Shown here in pieces: positions 41,727 to 54,600 of a stretch of 64,000 nucleotides of DNA (the stretch's first letter is position 1; each line of letters starts with the position of its first letter). Origin of the DNA: CAZIKF01 sp964539825 (GTDB lineage Bacteria; Muiribacteriota; UBA6191); NCBI GenBank assembly GCA_964539825.1, contig CAZIKF010000008.1, positions 62,001-126,000 on the forward strand, given 5' to 3'. The translations under genes and the position numbers were made by a program. The notes below the pieces were generated by a model. It searched no databases. It saw only the letters and a program-made list of their open reading frames with translations, and was not told the origin of the DNA.

Positions 41727-44700
41727 TTATCGTATTAAAGCCATTTTTAAGATACGCCTGATGACAGCCTTGCCTTTTGAGGCATGCAACTTGAGAAAGT
41801 ACACTCCATTTCTGAGCGGAACCCCGGTTTCAGACTCCAAAACCAGGGATTCATGGAGTCGCTTTGCGGGAAAGAATGAATAGGTGCGAATCCTGGAACC
41901 ATAGGTATCATATAAACCTATCGAAAGATCCTCAGGCTCCTGGGTGAAGCGACAGTCAATCTGGGTATCGTTACGAACAGGATTAGGATACAACCCACAG
42001 GACTCCAACGAAAATGAACCCACCAGGTTAAGGCTATAGGTGACTTGATTTGGGTTTCCCGCAAGATCACTAGTCTCAATACTGATCTCATGCTCACCCA
42101 TTGAGAGCCTTCTACTCAAAGAAAAGAGCCCTGCCCCCTCAGAGAACATTTCCATTCTTTCCCCTTTAGAGATGAGATGCACGCTGCTGACCGCCGTCTC
42201 ACGATCAATACTCTGCACCAGGAAGCGAACATCCCCGGCTCTTCTCCCATCTTCAGGCTCAAGAATCAATAGCTCCGGAATCCCAGTATCTTCTACAAGG
42301 TCGACCCGGTTCAGCCTGTGGGAACTCACACTATACTGAAGAGCTCCCCCGACACAGCTCAGTTTTTGGACTGGCCTGCCCAATTCCCCATCCTCACCCG
42401 ACTCAACGAACACCAGTCGAGAACAGTTGGCAGAGGTGCGAACAGTCCCACTTGAGCTCAACCACCGCCTTTGAGGGAAATATAGATACGGAAATCCTGG
42501 TACATCGTAGACCTTTCGATACCTGGTAGTGGGAATGGGATTGAAATCCGCCACATTTTCTCGATGACCAACCAGGTATTTTCTGGTAGCAGTAGTTACG
42601 GACCGGGCTGATTCTGAAACCTTCAGCTTTGAACGGAGGGGACGATCCGAGCGCACGTGCAGAAATACCGAACTCTGGGATCTGAACCCCCTGAAGTCTT
42701 CCCCTTCCAACCGCAGCCAAACATCTCCCAGCAAATCCATATCCACTTCAAAGTTCCCTGAAAACGCTGTACCAAAGTTCTCCCCGTTAACCGGTATAGT
42801 TCTCAAGGTTTCGAAGGGCAGTTCCCTTTCTTCTTGAGAAGCCTGTGAAAAGAAAACCCTGGGAGTGGGTCTGGCCGAATCCAGTTTAAGGGCATCCAGG
42901 CGTCCATCAAAATCCAGGGCTTTAAATACGAACCCAAAGGAAAGCGGATCGACCGGATTCTGAAATATTTTGATGCGAAACTCTGGTCCGCGATCAATTT
43001 TGAAAGGAGCAATGATAGAAGCGAAGCGATTCTGAGCTCGATCTTTGAAAAACTCCAGATGTAGATTGGCCTGCCCATTAACTTCTCGTTGAGGAAAAGG
43101 AAAGGTAAGTACCAGGCGCGTAGTCTCAACGGGAAGATTCTCAACTCCCTGTAAAAATTGGAGGGACCCATCCCTTAAATACTCTATCCATGCTGACTCC
43201 TTTCCCGTAATTCGAACCGGCTCTGGGGCAAGCCATAGAAAACTGACCGAAGTTCCAGTAGCAAAGGCTTGCGCGGAATCGAGGTCTAGCTCCTGACCCC
43301 CCGTTAATAATTTCACCTGGGATGCTGAAACAGGGCTGGCAACACGATCAAAGCGAATTTCTTCGCCGCGCCCAAAAGCACCCGTGGGATCTGATCCCTG
43401 ACCAATTCCATCCAGGGATTCCACAAACCAGTAAAGACTATCTGTTTCTGGAATAGGAACAACCTCCGCAGAGGTATTCACAAAGGTATAATCCACCGAC
43501 TGAGACGTGATAAAGGATGGAAAGTCCAAAAAGGTTGTGCGCACTCCGGGGGAATTACTCTCCCTTGATAAATGGAGACGATAAGTCACTGCTTCTTCAA
43601 CAGCTTCCCATCTAAGATTCTGTACAGGGCTCGTCGTAAAGGTCTGGACGCTTTGCCCGCGAAATTGAGTAAGGGTTAAAGGAGTCACCCGTCTGGGCAG
43701 AGATGGCAGGCTGTCGTGAAGACGTAGGACTCTGCGAACAACATTTTCATTGCCCACCAGGTCCCTCAGGCGAAATTCAAATGCGGAGAACCCCACTCCA
43801 CCCGGAAAAACTCCGGTGATAAGAAAGGACCCCTGGGAAGATTCGATGGGAAAACTAGGGCTGATACTGGAGGGAATACTCCTGGGGTGGAAGGGGCCTG
43901 CCAGGGAAACTCCAGCTTTTTGTGCATCTTGATCCCAGGCCAGTAATTCAAGGCTAACCTGGCTGGTAGCAAAGAAACCAGTTGAGGCAGAAGCCAGGCC
44001 ACAGGGACCGCGATCTGAAATCGTACCCCTGATGGCGAAATTCTGGTTTGTTGCAAAATCAAGATCTCCCAATCCACTTAAGGATACAGTGGGGGCCACA
44101 GTATCTAATTGGAAGGTGGTCAATACGGTGCCTTGATTGGAAGCCTGATCAAAGATTTTAATCCTGGTTTGGTACAGGCCATCAAAAGATCCGCCCCTGG
44201 GAAGACCTGTACCGCTCTCATGGATAATTTTGGCAAATACGTGGGTACGAGCCGAATCTCCATCCTGAGACTGGTAGAGTACGGTGGATCCAACCTGAAG
44301 ACCGGGGGAATTCTCATTTTCCGGATGCCCTGGCTCCAAGAACTCCAGGGAACCCTCAGAGCGGGAAATATCTATTCCGGACACATCGGCTGAGAAAGAG
44401 ATATCTTCATCGACGAGCAATTGAACAATTTCCAGATCCTTTACACAGGACCCACTGGAAGGAAATTCAATCTTTGAGACCGGGGGTCTGGTGTCATAGA
44501 GAAATCGAATTGTTTTAGCGGTCCGGTTCCCAGTCTTGTCAAAGACTTCAATCTCCAGGGTATAAAAACCATCGCTAGTCCCATCTGAATTGGGAATTGA
44601 GCTCGTCTGAAAGGAGCGAAGTATGGATTGGGAACTAGACTCAATGCTCCTAGAAGTACTTAACACCTGCCCGGTAGGACCCAGGATTTGAAAGTCACTC

Positions 44701-47700
44701 ACCTGAAGATCCGCCTCGATGTCTAGAATACTCAGACGCACAAATACCCCCAGGTTTGGATCGATCGGGAAGGTGGAGATGGTGGAGCCCTCTTGAGGAT
44801 TCGAAATCAAAAGCGGCTTCGCTATAGCCAGGCGATCCAATACGAAAGTCCTGTGGAATCTTGTTTGATTTCCGGCCAAATCCACAGCCAGAAAAGAAAG
44901 GCGGTAAGTTCCGTCAGTAACCAGGGGAGCATTGAGACTGGAACCAAGGTCAAATCCAACCTCTGGCGGTAGGAACGTGGTGAGCTCAATTTCATTGAGG
45001 GAATCGGGACTCCGCTGTAGGGGGCCGAATAGCTGTACATCCAGTACACCCGTAGCAACACCGGAGGCCTGATCGGTACTATTGGAATCTTTGAACCGAT
45101 CCACCAGGTCAATCCTTGAAGAAACATAAGTAGTTAGTAATAGAGAATCCGCTGGAGACAAAATGATCACAGGCGGTGAGGAAAACTGGTTGGGAGCAAC
45201 GGTATCAACCAGGAAGGCAAGAGGGCCTGTAGTAGGTACCACAGGATTACCAAAGAGATCTCTGCCTCCCGAGATACGAAATTCGACAGGACCATCAAAA
45301 TCCAAAATCTTCGGCAATACCTCGTAGGCATAACGAAAGGAGAAAGTTCCGATTTCAATGGGAAAGGAAGAGTTCAGTTTACCTGCTTGACGAAAGACAT
45401 TGCCTGCCTGCCGAAACTCAAGATCGGGAGCCTCCAGCATCGGAAAGAGGGCTTCCAGGGCAAAGCGGACCGCCAGGCTCGAAAAGAAAACGGTGGAACC
45501 GGGACTTTGGGCGAGTGAATCCGGGAAGATTTCAACCTTATTAGCCGCGTTGGGATCAGGATAACCTAATAAGAACAGCCGATCCACGGGAACCTGGAGA
45601 GTATTTCTATGAACTTCGATCGCGGAGGCGGACTCAACCGGATCGGTGTTATCAAAAGTATCGATGGCCTGTACAAAAATTGTGGTGGGCGTGGAAAGAG
45701 AACTGGCTATGGTGGAAATATCAACCTCATTGAGTCGAAAATTCCCAAGCTCATCGGCGTCCACGAATAAACATACAAGGTTGGCACAGGAGTCCGCGAT
45801 GGAATCAAAATCAGAACCAGGAATAGGAATACTACCGGGGCTGGTTAGCTGAATGCGTTTGGTTGAATCTATATCAAAACCAGCAGGTGAATTTTCTGGC
45901 GGCAGGAAGACTACCAATCTCGTGGAGGGTTCCGCCGTCCCAGCGATAGCCATAACTTCCTGATTCGTATAGACAAGGGGTAAGGTTGAACCGGGGAGCA
46001 CAGGCGGAACTGTGATCTCGGGAGCATCGGCTGGCCGAATGTCCCTCAAGATTCTCAGGTTCGCCACCGTACCCTTATTTCCCAGGTTATCTACGGACTG
46101 CAGCCGAATAACTTCCTGAACACCTTCTCGAAAATCCAACATGGGAACGCGAGCCTCGAAGGGAGCGTCATCACTGATTCCAAATGGCGGCTCGTTTAGG
46201 GTTACCTGGGTGCCCTGGAATTCTATAGGAACATCCGTACCAGAAGGCTGGCTCACATTATCAAAAAGAGAGAATGAAGGGATCCGGCTTCCAGAGATAT
46301 CGATCCTGGTGGTATGACCAAAGTTTTCTATGGATCGGCCTTTGATCAACAGTGCGATTCCAGGCGGCGCTGCTATTCCGCTAATCTGAAAATGAGGATC
46401 GGGGACACTGGCTACGGGAAACGAACCTCCCGGACCATCATCCACTGTAAACTCAGGTGATTTTAGAGAAACAATAAATTCCCGATTGTCTGCACCAAAG
46501 AAGTTGGGCAGGGTGGGAAAGGAGGTTGTGTAGTTATCATCGGGTCCGGAGTCACCTAATTCGAATTCAATGCTCGGCCCGGTTGTATCCTTAATGACAT
46601 CAATGGAAGTACAGGGATTGCTCCTATTACCGACCTGATCAAGCAGACACAGATCCAGACGCAAGATTCCATCTGGAATCGTCTGGAAATTGATAGTCTG
46701 CTCCAAAAAGAAAGTCTGGTATACCAGGTTGTTCAACGCATCGGTTCTATCCGAAAAGCTCACGGTTTCGATTTGACCTGTGGCCACTCCCGCTGGATCT
46801 AGAATCGCAATCTCATGACTAAAAGGAAGAAAGGCATCATCAAGAATTGAGTTCGTGATGGGCACAAGGTCACTGGTGGACGCGGGAATTTGTACACTTT
46901 GAATGGGAATCACCCCGCTGGTGGGCGTTACCAGGGAAATACTCAGATCATAGGACATCCTGCCGTGTTCTGCGTTTGCGTCGGTCCCATTAGGAGCCTC
47001 GGCCCGGATGGTGAATAGTGAGGTCTTGATGGGATCGCCAGGGTTTAGATTTGTAAACACCGGGGAATTCGGTGGAAAAAAATCCTTAATCATCAACAAT
47101 TCCACGTCGTTGTCCGTATTCATGTTTCCGCTCAGGTCCTCAGGCGCGAACCCCCAACGATAGGCAACCTGCCCCGCCGGGGATGTGAGCCGAGGGGCCC
47201 ACGGGGTCGCGACCACGATGGTTTCCAACAGCCCATTATTGGCCTCGGTGACAAAAAGAGCATCCTGAGGCTGATTATTGGCTGAACCCACAGCGCTGTC
47301 TACGTCAGGGCTATCCTGGGAGAGGATATGAACTCTCACAAAATCTCCTCTTTCATCGGGAACCGTTCCCTTTAGAATGAAAATCGAATCTTCAAAGGGC
47401 GGGTCAACAGAGGGTGGAGTATTTCCAAATATGAAAACAGATCTAGGCTTCTCAAGCAGCACATCCTGGGGGGCAATTGTATCTTTGCGCACAAGGATCC
47501 GGGTAGGCACTCCCTCCACGGGATCATTGAGATTTCCAAAGGCCGAAAAACCACCGGGAGAAACATTGTTGAAAGCATCTCTGGCACCCACAATAATCTC
47601 GTAGTCCCCGTCCGCTAAAATGGTTCGGAAATCAAATCCCACCGGGTTAAACAGACCCAGCCCAGGCCCGCTCTGTGCAGGGGCGATACCAGGGGGATCA

Positions 47701-48569
47701 GACGCATTGGGAGGATCGCGGTCAATCAGGGCGACATTGAGAGGAAACGGCCCGGTCTGAGTTGTAACATCCCCTACCAGTTCCACCGAGAGGGGGGGAC
47801 CAGTATCGGGAACGCCGCTTAGAATTCGGCCGAGCTGCGCAACTACATCGGCAAGGGCTTCCCTGCGATCGGTGGCGCCGGGAACCGGATTTGGATTGGG
47901 GTCATTATCCGGGTCTGTGTCAAAAACACTCGTATTATTGGTGATTGTTCCTATGAAACTGACTTCCAGTGAAGTTGTAGTATCTACATCTCGCCGGTTA
48001 AAGATAATCTCGAGCAAAACATCTGGATTGGAGGGATTGAAGTCCACAAAGTGAGAGAGAATATTGGGATCCTGCAGGTTTAGACTTCGCCCTCCTTCTA
48101 CCTGGAATCCCCCAATACTTGGAGCACGAGGAGGACCTTGATCCACCAGAAAGGCAAGGGGAGTTTCTCCGTCTATGGTAATGGGTCCAAGAACCCAGGG
48201 CTCAGTTGATGCCGCTGGCTCCTTGGCGAAAGGGTAAAGAAATGTGATTCCTTCAAACAGAGGTACTTCAGGTGAATCAATACCTTCGTCTGGATCCGCG
48301 ATCACTACAGTAGCCTGCTGAGCTGCCGGCTGTGTATCGAGCTGATTCATAAAGACAAAATCTGCCGGGGTGGTCACAATTGTATATTTGAATTGCCCGA
48401 GAATCGTTCCACCAGGATCATCATTATCGTCGGTGATCTTTTGCTCTCCATCATTAGGTTCGTCTATGAATTCAAACCTCGAAATCTGGGCAGACAGGGA
48501 GTTACCAGGGGAAAGTAGGAGTAGGACTACCAGGGCAATATAGAGGGCTCGTAGAATGGAGCAGTTCAC
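41727..48569 (-). CDS. Giant secreted multi-Ig-like protein with C-terminal FlgD/Por-type tail (paralogue B)
   Basis: About 2,280 residues. From the GTG at 48569 the protein begins with a convincing signal peptide (basic start, then 'ALYIALVVLLLLSPGNSL', cleavage near SAQ). A TTG at 48611 would add 14 residues. The body is a long string of beta-rich segments punctuated by Ig-like junctions such as DTIAPQ, DTTGPS, DTVAPN and DTVAPT, rich in Ser, Thr, Pro and Asp. The last 90 residues start with YPNPVRNDTQIDCRF and end with GVYFLKLHASKGKAVIRRI, the pattern of FlgD-Ig and Por secretion-tail domains. It is collinear with the protein at 48665-55753, 95 bases away. Function unknown; an exported surface protein is inferred. 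Confidence 0.85.
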   Translation of the reverse strand: MNCSILRALYIALVVLLLLSPGNSLSAQISRFEFIDEPNDGEQKITDDNDDPGGTILGQFKYTIVTTPADFVFMNQLDTQPAAQQATVVIADPDEGIDSPEVPLFEGITFLYPFAKEPAASTEPWVLGPITIDGETPLAFLVDQGPPRAPSIGGFQVEGGRSLNLQDPNILSHFVDFNPSNPDVLLEIIFNRRDVDTTTSLEVSFIGTITNNTSVFDTDPDNDPNPNPVPGATDRREALADVVAQLGRILSGVPDTGPPLSVELVGDVTTQTGPFPLNVALIDRDPPNASDPPGIAPAQSGPGLGLFNPVGFDFRTILADGDYEIIVGARDAFNNVSPGGFSAFGNLNDPVEGVPTRILVRKDTIAPQDVLLEKPRSVFIFGNTPPSVDPPFEDSIFILKGTVPDERGDFVRVHILSQDSPDVDSAVGSANNQPQDALFVTEANNGLLETIVVATPWAPRLTSPAGQVAYRWGFAPEDLSGNMNTDNDVELLMIKDFFPPNSPVFTNLNPGDPIKTSLFTIRAEAPNGTDANAEHGRMSYDLSISLVTPTSGVIPIQSVQIPASTSDLVPITNSILDDAFLPFSHEIAILDPAGVATGQIETVSFSDRTDALNNLVYQTFFLEQTINFQTIPDGILRLDLCLLDQVGNRSNPCTSIDVIKDTTGPSIEFELGDSGPDDNYTTSFPTLPNFFGADNREFIVSLKSPEFTVDDGPGGSFPVASVPDPHFQISGIAAPPGIALLIKGRSIENFGHTTRIDISGSRIPSFSLFDNVSQPSGTDVPIEFQGTQVTLNEPPFGISDDAPFEARVPMLDFREGVQEVIRLQSVDNLGNKGTVANLRILRDIRPADAPEITVPPVLPGSTLPLVYTNQEVMAIAGTAEPSTRLVVFLPPENSPAGFDIDSTKRIQLTSPGSIPIPGSDFDSIADSCANLVCLFVDADELGNFRLNEVDISTIASSLSTPTTIFVQAIDTFDNTDPVESASAIEVHRNTLQVPVDRLFLLGYPDPNAANKVEIFPDSLAQSPGSTVFFSSLAVRFALEALFPMLEAPDLEFRQAGNVFRQAGKLNSSFPIEIGTFSFRYAYEVLPKILDFDGPVEFRISGGRDLFGNPVVPTTGPLAFLVDTVAPNQFSSPPVIILSPADSLLLTTYVSSRIDLVDRFKDSNSTDQASGVATGVLDVQLFGPLQRSPDSLNEIELTTFLPPEVGFDLGSSLNAPLVTDGTYRLSFLAVDLAGNQTRFHRTFVLDRLAIAKPLLISNPQEGSTISTFPIDPNLGVFVRLSILDIEADLQVSDFQILGPTGQVLSTSRSIESSSQSILRSFQTSSIPNSDGTSDGFYTLEIEVFDKTGNRTAKTIRFLYDTRPPVSKIEFPSSGSCVKDLEIVQLLVDEDISFSADVSGIDISRSEGSLEFLEPGHPENENSPGLQVGSTVLYQSQDGDSARTHVFAKIIHESGTGLPRGGSFDGLYQTRIKIFDQASNQGTVLTTFQLDTVAPTVSLSGLGDLDFATNQNFAIRGTISDRGPCGLASASTGFFATSQVSLELLAWDQDAQKAGVSLAGPFHPRSIPSSISPSFPIESSQGSFLITGVFPGGVGFSAFEFRLRDLVGNENVVRRVLRLHDSLPSLPRRVTPLTLTQFRGQSVQTFTTSPVQNLRWEAVEEAVTYRLHLSRESNSPGVRTTFLDFPSFITSQSVDYTFVNTSAEVVPIPETDSLYWFVESLDGIGQGSDPTGAFGRGEEIRFDRVASPVSASQVKLLTGGQELDLDSAQAFATGTSVSFLWLAPEPVRITGKESAWIEYLRDGSLQFLQGVENLPVETTRLVLTFPFPQREVNGQANLHLEFFKDRAQNRFASIIAPFKIDRGPEFRIKIFQNPVDPLSFGFVFKALDFDGRLDALKLDSARPTPRVFFSQASQEERELPFETLRTIPVNGENFGTAFSGNFEVDMDLLGDVWLRLEGEDFRGFRSQSSVFLHVRSDRPLRSKLKVSESARSVTTATRKYLVGHRENVADFNPIPTTRYRKVYDVPGFPYLYFPQRRWLSSSGTVRTSANCSRLVFVESGEDGELGRPVQKLSCVGGALQYSVSSHRLNRVDLVEDTGIPELLILEPEDGRRAGDVRFLVQSIDRETAVSSVHLISKGERMEMFSEGAGLFSLSRRLSMGEHEISIETSDLAGNPNQVTYSLNLVGSFSLESCGLYPNPVRNDTQIDCRFTQEPEDLSIGLYDTYGSRIRTYSFFPAKRLHESLVLESETGVPLRNGVYFLKLHASKGKAVIRRILKMALIR

Positions 48570-48664
48570 AGGATCAAACCGAACGACACTATCCCCGAAA
48601 TGCGCTTGCAACCGGAGTTTCAGTCACATTATATACAAAATAGGCCTAAAATAGGGAACTTATG

Positions 48665-51600
48665 TCAATCTAGAATAGCGAATTTCCCCGTTTTCATGGC
48701 TCTGCGTCCTGAGCCTTCCAGGGTAATTCGAAAAAAGTACACGCCATTACTCAACGCGTCTCCCGAGCGGCTATGCAAATCCCACTCCACTTCATTCCGG
48801 CCCGGGATGGGGCTTTGGTCAGTGGAGTATAGGAGCGAACCGGCGGCATCGTAGAAACGAATCACGGCTTTTTGAACGATGCCCTCCACAAAATAGTGTA
48901 GTGAAGCCCGGTTGGAGCTTCGTATGGGATTTGGAACCATTTGAGCCCAGCGCAGACCCCACCCTGCTACCACTTGAACCGCGCGCTGCATACTAGAAGA
49001 CAAACCAGAGCGATCGGATATACTCAATTCCAGGTTAGCTTCAGAGGGTGTTGGAGGTACATCAAGCCAGACTCCGTCTTCCTTGTATTTTGCCTTTATC
49101 AACTGGGAATCCAATAAAACCTTCAGGGTAGAGTGATCTAACCCCGATCCCGCATCTCCTACATGGATAGGAAGTCTCTGGTATCCCTCACTCAGGAGCT
49201 CTCCACCTTCCCATTCCCATTGTGGCGGAACCCGGTCCTTTCCCAGTACATAGCTCGTACCGATCTCAAGGATCAACACCTCCCTGGAATCCTTTAATCG
49301 ACCCTCAAAATGGAGCTCTCCATGGCCTCGTTTGAGCAACAGGACATTGGTAAGAATTGGGGAGAATTTTACAGCGGAAAGGTCGAGAGATACTGTTCTA
49401 CCCAATACATCCCCAGCCCCCCCGAAAATCTCCAGGTCCTGGAGCAGTTCAATTTCTCCTCTCATCTCTTTCAGAGGCAAGAGATTTCCAACCAGAAAAA
49501 CCTGATCAGAAGAGTCCACACGTGAATTGGATCTCAGGGTCAGACCAGCAGAGGGTGCCTGCAGCACCAGCCCCCTGGAGGCTAAGAATCTGCCCACGGT
49601 GATTTCGCGCTCCTTAAAGTGGCTCCTGTGAGCCTGATCCTTATATTCGATTTCCAAGAAATAGAAGCCAGTGTCATCGGTTTCAATTTGAAGTGGTACC
49701 GAGAAACTATGGGCTACCGCCCCCTGCCCTGAAGAACCCTCCTCGATAGGAACCGGTTTCAGGGTTCGACTGATAGCCCCTTTTCTAAGTACAAAACGGG
49801 GTGATACGATCTCCCCTTCTTCGCGAATCACCTGGATGCTCTCCAACCTGGCCAGGGAAGATAAAAATCGTGTGACTGCGATGAGTTCCCTGTTATTTAC
49901 CGGATTTCCAAACACTTTCACAAAGGGCTCCGCCCCATAGTCAACCGGTAATAATCCCTGAAAGGGACTCAGCTTCCGTCCCACCAGATCCTCTAGATTG
50001 GATATGGTCAACTGAAAGGGCTGCCGCGGATAAGGCTCACGAGGTGAGAGCTCAATTCTGGTTCTCAAAAAAAGTCTATCAGTGGTTAAGGTGGTGGAAA
50101 TCGTAGAATCCAGGGAAAGGCTGGTCGAGAGATCCGCGATATCCAGATGGAAAAATCCCGGAACTTCTCTTTTAAATCGCTTATTCAAGATTACTTCCAG
50201 GTGAATGTCCTCGGAAGTCAAAAAGGCTTGACCTATAGAGAGCGGTAACCGCCTGGAGTCCTGGAGTAAAAACACCTCTTTGACCTGAAGGGGCCTGGCA
50301 TCTACCTCAAAAGACAGGAACGGGCTCCACGGCGAATCCAATCCATCACCATCGCGACCCCTGATCCTCAGTTGATAGGACTCCAGTCCTACGATTGGTC
50401 GGGAAAGGGATAAGGAGAGTGGTTCCGATTCCTGAAGATGGGAAGGATAGGTACGATGGTGGATAGGAACCACTGAGGATTCACTGAGCCTATAGAGCTC
50501 AATTTCCACATCGCTAGTTCCACGAATATTTTGCCATCGTATACTCAGAACTCCCTTCTTCGTTCGAAAGGTGGTGACCCTGGAGTCTACAACGGAAAAG
50601 GCTGGTGGATTGAGGATCGCGGGTATGGCACGGGATCGATCCACTAATTCAAAAAATCGTTGGATTTTACCCCGGTTTCCAGACTGATCCGTCGCACCGA
50701 GCTCCACCTCAAAAAATTGGTTTGTCAGGTTTCCCTGGAACGGTACGAAGGTGGTATACCTCCAGGAAGCCTGGGCACTGTGAATGGAAAATTCTGGATT
50801 TTCCTGTTCAAGATCCGAGAGGGTAGTCACCGGTAAGAAGACTGCCGAGCGCTGCCGGGTGTCGGGATCCAGCTGGAAAATCTCGATCTCCAGGGTGGTT
50901 TTACCCTGGTAAGCCTGACCTTGGACAAAAAAATGACAGAAACCCCGATCCTGAATTTTTCCTTTCAAGTCTAGTAAAAAACCGGACGTAACCCCTATCA
51001 GCTTCCCGTCACTCAATCCTTCAATGCTGATTTCAGGACTCAGCGTGTCCATGAAAAAGAGCGCTGTTTCACTCTCTGAGTTTCCTGCGGAGTCAAATAT
51101 TTCAGCCTCCATTCGAAATTTCCCATCTTCCGCTCCCTTCGTATTCAAAAGACGAGTGGAGAATTCCTGAGTTGGAAGAAAAGCGACCTTTCGAATCTCA
51201 GAGGATGCTTCATCATTTCCGGAGATGAGACGAATTTCACCGGCAATGGCCGTATCTGGACTTAACGTGGTGGTAGGATCAGAGGATTCTTCCAAGATGA
51301 GTTGAAGAGAACTCAGTGAAGATATTCCAGAGACAGGAATGTTGAGATCATTGCGACCGGGCTCATCTCTAACCTGTACATCAAAGATATCCTGAACCGG
51401 TCCCACACAGCTTCCTGGTGAAGGAAAAAAAGTCTCGATTTTAGGCTTTTTACTATCGAGGAGAAAGGTATGTGTCTTATTTCGGGTGTTACCGGTCAAA
51501 TCTTCCACTAAAATTGGGATCTGATAGATACCATCTCTGGTTCCATCCAGCGGTATCGATGAACCCAGGGTAAGCCGAATTCTGTTACCGGGAAGTTCAA

Positions 51601-54600
51601 GACGAGACGCAAATGGAAGATTAACGCCATCTGGGTCAATGAGCTGAAAACTAGTTTTTGAAAGATTTACGTCAATGCGCCGAACTTCCAACTCTATAAA
51701 CTGTGAAGGCCCGGTCACGGGCAGCGCAGCCACCGTGGACCCATCTTCAGGATTCGTGACCAGCAGGGGAGCCGAAACTGGGGTTTCATCAAAAACAAAA
51801 CTGGAATAGAAAACATGATCATTTCCCACCTTATCGCGTGCCTTGAGACTACTTCGATATACCCCGTCCCTGAGCGTATCCAAGACCTGAATGGATAAAT
51901 CATAACCAGGTGCGGGAGGAACAGAAATCGTAGTTACAGGCAGATCAGGAGAATTCAGGAGTGGACCAGCCAGGGTCAATTCCGAACTACTTGTATCAAT
52001 CCCCGATCTTACAAAACTGCCGTTACTTGGAAAAAAATCATCGAAATCAACGCTCAGGGTCAGGGCCTGCTGGCGAACGCGGGAGCCGTGATCCGGTTCA
52101 AACCGGGGAGGTATCTCCAGGAGATGAAATTCAGGCGGAGTAGTCACGATATTGGGAGCGAGGGAATCAATTTGGATCGCAGTGGTTACAAAAAGCGGAA
52201 TTACGGCATTCCCAAACAGGTCCCTGCCTTCTTCAACAAACGCCGCGGCAGGCCCATCGAACCTACCTCTTGAGGGCAGGGTGGCATAGGAATATTCAAA
52301 AGCCGTTGTCCCTCGAACCTGGTCCACCGAGGTCAACAAATTAGCCCTGCGGGTCTGGGCCCCGAACTGCTGCAGAGAAAGGCTGGGAGCCTCCACCAGG
52401 GGAAGAAAAGTCTCGACCCGGAATCGTACTTCCTCCAGTCCAATGAAGAAGGTCTCCAGGAGACTCTCCGGGAGACTCTCCGGTGGAAAAACCTGGATAT
52501 CGGTACCCGTACCGCGAAAATTCACGACAAACAGGCGCGCAATTGGAGCACCTCCTGGAAGATAAAAAACTTCTATAGGCTCCACCGAGAGATCCGGATC
52601 CGTGTTCTCAAAACCATCAATGACCTGTACCCAGATAGTCGTCGGTTCGAAGGCATTTTGAGGAATGGTTCCAATATTAACTTCGAGGGAAAAACTGCCG
52701 TCATCCTCCATGAAAACCTGGTCAAAATGGGCACTGGTCAACGAAGTCGGAAAACTTGAAAATACGGAGTCAAGCCGGGGAACCAGACTTGGCTCTGTCC
52801 TGGGAATACGGGGCACAAGATCCCCCGTGGTAAAAGAGGAGGGATCTTCGGGCGGAGTGAGGACAACTACGCGAGAACGCAGCTGAGTACCATCAAGAAG
52901 GGAAAGTACTTTGGAATCCCTTTCAGAGATAAGTCCAGAAATTCTGAGTCTATCCGTTGAACTATAGACAATGGTCTTGGAGTCAGTTGGGAGCCGGATC
53001 GGCTCTAAAATAGAAGGCGGCTCGGCTGGCGTAACATCGCGAAACACGGACACGGAGTTTAGCGGGCCCGGTTTACCCTGTTCATCAAAGCCCTGGAAGT
53101 TTAAAACTTCCAAAATTCCCTCCAAAAGCCCTGAAACCAATATATCTGCCTGAAAATCAGTACTGGTAGTGGTGGTGGAATCCAGTGCAGCCAGGGTATC
53201 GGGAATATGCGCACCCCGTATTTCAACCCTTTGGATTGAACTAAATCCATCAATGGCTATCCCTTCAATGTGTAGAGTGTCCTGGCTTCCTGGATCCGGT
53301 GTGACCGGCACAGGATTTCCAGGTCCAAAATCCACGGTCAGCTCCGGTGAGATGAGAGAGATCACATATTGATCATCATCGGCACCGGTGAAGTTTGGTA
53401 CCGGATAATTGTTATCTGGTCCCGAATCCTGACGATGTGCCGAGTCAAAGACAACCGAGGGACCGGTACTATCCTTAAAAACAAGAACACTTGAAGTGAT
53501 GGCAGAGGGATTTCCGACTTCATCAGTCAGACTTGCGATCACGGTCAAGAAACCATCGCTGAGTTCTTCAATGTTCACTCGCTGGGAAAATTCAAACCGA
53601 TCAGGAACATTTCCAAAGAAATTAATTCCCTGTACGCCCTGCCCCCCAAAGGGTCCTGGCGGCTTATCCCAGGCGGCATTATCATCAAGGCGGGAGGAGG
53701 CCACTGCCGTGGTGGACTCAAAAATTCCCTGACCAGTAGTTGTAGATACGCTGACACGGCCTGATTCATCCACCACCGTAAGGGTGAGCTTAACAAATCC
53801 ATGTTCGCGCAGATCAAGAAAGGGATTTAAGACTACTTCTTCATTAGAGTTTTCTACTCGCACCCTCAAGTTTGTCCCGGTAAGAACTATCGACGGCTGA
53901 GGACTGAGGATCCGGGGATTTTGAGGAGCCTGCAGGTCCTTGATGAGGTAGAGCGGGGCTGTAGTTTCCGATATATTTCCCTGGGGATCTATCGGGTAGG
54001 CGGTGATCTGGTACCCTCTTTGCCCACCTGTCGCCGCATGGGAAGGGACCGGGGAATTGACTGTATCAGGATCCAGGTTGGAAAAATCATAAAACCGACT
54101 CAACAATCCATTGATCGTGGGAATTTCATCAAAGTGTCCGTTCTTCCCGACGTTCGTGATCAAGGTTCCATCATCTCGGGTGAGATCCAATTCCATGGTT
54201 ACAGGATCGTTTCTCTCATCGGCAACACTCCCCCTGAACTGAAAAATTTCTCCCTGAAATTCCTCATAGGGCAGGGGCGGATCGGCCTGATCAGCAAGGA
54301 TCAAAAACCTGCGGGTAGGGACAATTTGTACCGAGAAGCCATTGGGGGGAACCCCATCCTTGATGACCTGGATTGCGGTAGTCAGACCGGGGAGCCTCGC
54401 ACCTGAAGCATTGATTTCACCTGGAGACTGTCCGTTTCCTGTATTGGTGGATAGCGCATCCTCGGCCCCAATGAAGATTTCATAGTCTCCATCCAAAAGA
54501 TTCGTGAAATCAAAACCCTGGGTCTGAAACAGTCCTGGAGCCAGGGAAGGTCCGAAGGGATACTTCACGGGAAAGGGAGTCTCTGATGGGTAGATAGGAC

